From Alkalibacillus silvisoli (GTDB taxonomy: Bacteria > Bacillota > Bacilli > Bacillales > Alkalibacillaceae): 64,000 nt of DNA. Location of the stretch: the NCBI RefSeq assembly GCF_039521975.1, contig NZ_BAAACZ010000005.1, positions 124,001 through 188,000 of the forward strand, written 5' to 3'. Numbering within the stretch: the stretch's first letter is position 1; each line of letters starts with the position of its first letter. This document shows, in pieces, positions 62,294 through 64,000 of this stretch. The notes beneath the pieces are model-generated. The model worked only from the letters and a program-made list of their open reading frames with translations. It ran no database searches and was not told the origin of the DNA. A program made the translations under genes and the position numbers.

Positions 62294-63104
62294 GCCTCTT
62301 CTCCCTTCTTCTATAATCTTCGGCACTTACTGTGACGACTTCAGTCTGATTCATTACACGAGAAAAATTTCGCTCATTTAACTTCGCTAATAAATCTCGA
62401 CTCGACAAATTCGTCGTATAGATCGTTGTCTTACCAGCCCGACTATCTAACACTTCAAAAATTTTCGACTGCGCCCAATTATCTACACCTTGCTTCACAT
62501 TCATATATTCAGCACCAATATCATCAAGTACAACTAATTCGACCTTTTGAATATAATTAAACAATTCCGCTTCAGAAATAGGCGAATCTTGATTATAAGT
62601 TTGCTTAATTTTGGTTAACAATTTAGGTACAGATATAAATAACGCCTCGTATCCTTTTTGCATAATAACTTTCAAGCACGAGACAGCTAAATGACTTTTA
62701 CCAACGCCGCATGATCCGTGAAGTAGTAAACTTCGCCCATCATCTGGTTTAAAATCGCTTGCGAATTTTTCCATCTTTCCTTTCACTTCAATTAAATGAT
62801 CATTATATGCATCAAAATTATTAAAATCCGAATAATTTAACGTTTGATTTAAAAATGAATGCTCTTCAAAGAACCGTCTGACTTGCGTTAACTCCTTATT
62901 ACAATGACGTTCTATCATTCTCCTTATTACCTTTATTTCTTCACAAACACAACCTTTATTGACCAATGTCTTTTCACCTTTCTTCGGTCCGATCGCGATT
63001 GTTATATTATATTGTTCAATCTGCTTTCCACATTCTTCGCACGTAAATGATTTCACGAATTCCTCTTCAATATTTAGTTTCAGAAGAGCTTTTTCAAGTG
63101 ACAT
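62286..63104 (-). CDS. DnaC/DnaI-like helicase loader ATPase
   Basis: AAA+ ATPase of 272 residues. Cys-rich N-terminal segment (CEECGKQIEQY, CVCEE) like the zinc-binding helicase contact of DnaI; Walker A LLHGSCGVGKSHLAVSCL, Walker B VELVVLDDIGAEY, and an arginine finger region near RNFSRVM. It is expected to load a replicative helicase. Not the chromosomal DnaI locus (no dnaB or primosome genes), so a phage- or island-type paralogue. GGAGG upstream. Confidence 0.85.
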   Translation of the reverse strand: MSLEKALLKLNIEEEFVKSFTCEECGKQIEQYNITIAIGPKKGEKTLVNKGCVCEEIKVIRRMIERHCNKELTQVRRFFEEHSFLNQTLNYSDFNNFDAYNDHLIEVKGKMEKFASDFKPDDGRSLLLHGSCGVGKSHLAVSCLKVIMQKGYEALFISVPKLLTKIKQTYNQDSPISEAELFNYIQKVELVVLDDIGAEYMNVKQGVDNWAQSKIFEVLDSRAGKTTIYTTNLSSRDLLAKLNERNFSRVMNQTEVVTVSAEDYRRREKRHV

Positions 63105-63115
63105 TAAATGACCTC

Positions 63116-63589
63116 CTAAAATCCGTATGCGTATTGGTCTTGTTTAAATAATTTATTTTGCATTTTTAATTGATTAAATTGTTGTTCTGTTTCCTTTTTC
63201 GTATCACCATCGTTCACCTTATGGTTCTGCTGATTGTGCTTAGGTTGAGTTGAATACTTTTCAGTCGGGTAATTCAACACAGTAAATAATGTTCCTTCTA
63301 TTGTGTGTTCGACTGAAATTAATTCAAGCTTCACGAGCCGTTTGATTGTGCGATTAATCGTACTTTTAGATACTAATGTTGTCCCTCGCCCTGCCTTATA
63401 ACGTAAATCCTCTTGTAATTTGGAGTAGGATCTAATATATTGACCACGCTTTAACACGATACCTCCATACTTGAATTGTTCTTGATGACTTGCTTTTAAT
63501 AACAAAAAAGTATAAAGCCTAAAGGCCAAGAGATCTGTCCAAACTTCCTCTTCTAACAAGTTTCTTTCTAACTTGACCCAACCTGTCAT
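63116..63589 (-). CDS. HTH replication protein (phage replisome-organiser type)
   Basis: Protein of 157 residues. GWVKLERNLLEEEVWTDLLA and RLYTFLLLKASH, then LKRGQYIRSYSKLQEDL and a winged helix (STINRTIKRLVKLELISVEH), are typical of the N-terminal domains of phage replication initiators. The tail is Gln/Asn/Lys-rich and lacks a DnaD C-terminal domain. It is followed 11 bp later by the DnaC-like gene. GGGAGG upstream. Probable partner that recruits the loader. Confidence 0.75.
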   Translation of the reverse strand: MTGWVKLERNLLEEEVWTDLLAFRLYTFLLLKASHQEQFKYGGIVLKRGQYIRSYSKLQEDLRYKAGRGTTLVSKSTINRTIKRLVKLELISVEHTIEGTLFTVLNYPTEKYSTQPKHNQQNHKVNDGDTKKETEQQFNQLKMQNKLFKQDQYAYGF

Positions 63590-63726
63590 AATTACAACCT
63601 CCCTTCCATCTATGATTCAATCTGTTCTCACTTTTATAATCGAGAACGAAGGAGGAAAGGTGTTAAAAAATTTCAAAATCATTTAATATGAAATAAGAAG
63701 TGATGGAAAGTTGTGGAGGTAGTGTC

Positions 63727-64000
63727 ATGGCAACAACTTATGTTAATTGGGGAAAATCACGCGTTAAACTAACCTGGCAAGCTAGTGATCAACTCCCAGA
63801 TGGCTCTTTAATTACGAGTGTTCATGGATTTTGTTTTAATAAGCATGGAAAGTTACTAATGGTTGATTTAAACGACCGGGGATGGGATTTTCCTGGCGGG
63901 CACATTGAGAAAGATGAAACGCCATTACAATGCATTAAACGGGAAGCTTATGAAGAAGGTTATGTAAGTGGTGATTGTCTTCTGATCGGCTCAGTTATCG
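63727..64000 (+). CDS. NUDIX hydrolase (3' end outside window)
   Basis: First 91 residues of a NUDIX protein. The Nudix box is FPGGHIEKDETPLQCIKREA followed by YEEGYV, with all catalytic acids. GVHGFCFNKHGKLLMV is the preceding strand pair. The start is ATG at 63727, with GGAGG upstream. It is divergent from the HTH replication gene. Runs off the window. Confidence 0.85.
   Translation, partial: MATTYVNWGKSRVKLTWQASDQLPDGSLITSVHGFCFNKHGKLLMVDLNDRGWDFPGGHIEKDETPLQCIKREAYEEGYVSGDCLLIGSVI

Noticed and set aside
1..64000. tRNA or rRNA genes
   Set aside because: No cloverleaf with a GGTTCRA arm and CCA-like end, and no rRNA core sequence, was recognised.

Overview
The window is a chromosomal segment of a low-GC, spore-forming Bacillaceae bacterium that looks moderately halophilic. 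Evidence: strong AGGAGG-type ribosome sites, Bacillus-type families (a YuiD-like PAP2 protein, DUF3219, DUF4025, a SinI-like protein, a preQ1-I riboswitch on queCDE), a likely spore-coat protein, very acidic exported proteins and a glycine-betaine-type binding protein. The sequence does not let me name the genus. No rRNA, tRNA or CRISPR array was found.

Layout. 0-9 kb: end of an MFS transporter, an M23 lipoprotein, a TetR regulator divergent from an MMPL/heptad-repeat-protein operon, a universal stress protein, an orphan betaine-type binding lipoprotein. 9-24 kb: nitroreductase with a Fur-like box, serine hydrolase, SinI-like peptide, AbgT transporter, two SDR oxidoreductases, PAP2 protein, a glycolipid glycosyltransferase, a phosphatase-superfamily lipoprotein and an EAL-PAS protein. 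24-32 kb: queC-queD-queE under a preQ1 riboswitch, an amidase with a small partner, a decayed gene, and a type II restriction-modification pair (PmeII-like nuclease, HTH-fused C5 methyltransferase). 32-40 kb: Bcr/CflA efflux pump, YccA/Bax-inhibitor protein, several small membrane proteins, a HIT-like protein without its His triad, a methyltransferase and a spore-coat-like protein.

40-54 kb is a surface-glycan locus: a sulfotransferase, cysC-sat (PAPS synthesis), and an opposing ten-gene cluster with all six pseudaminic acid steps (PseB, C, H, G, I, F), an extra epimerase, two paralogous predicted GT-B proteins and a surface-carbohydrate protein. It suggests CMP-pseudaminic acid made for a surface polymer, with PAPS made next door for sulfation. 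54-57 kb: a metal ABC importer (probably manganese) with two MntR-like boxes in its leader. 57-64 kb: glycine-oxidase-like enzyme, MFS exporter, a small gene whose ribosome site can be hidden in a hairpin, a PGRP-type amidase, a phage-like replication module (HTH protein, DnaC/DnaI-like loader, zinc-finger peptide) and the start of a NUDIX gene.

The most unusual signal is a set of intergenic tandem arrays spread through the window. Three sequence families (consensus cores TTTATCAGCGYTC, CGCTCAWATA and TCCGACAWTWA) all repeat with a period of 20-21 bp, two helical turns, and mostly carry a CGCTC/GAGCG core. They always lie 3' of at least one gene and never between divergent promoters. They create false ORFs rich in YQRS/ISAL or SSDN repeats. 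I do not recognise them as a described element.
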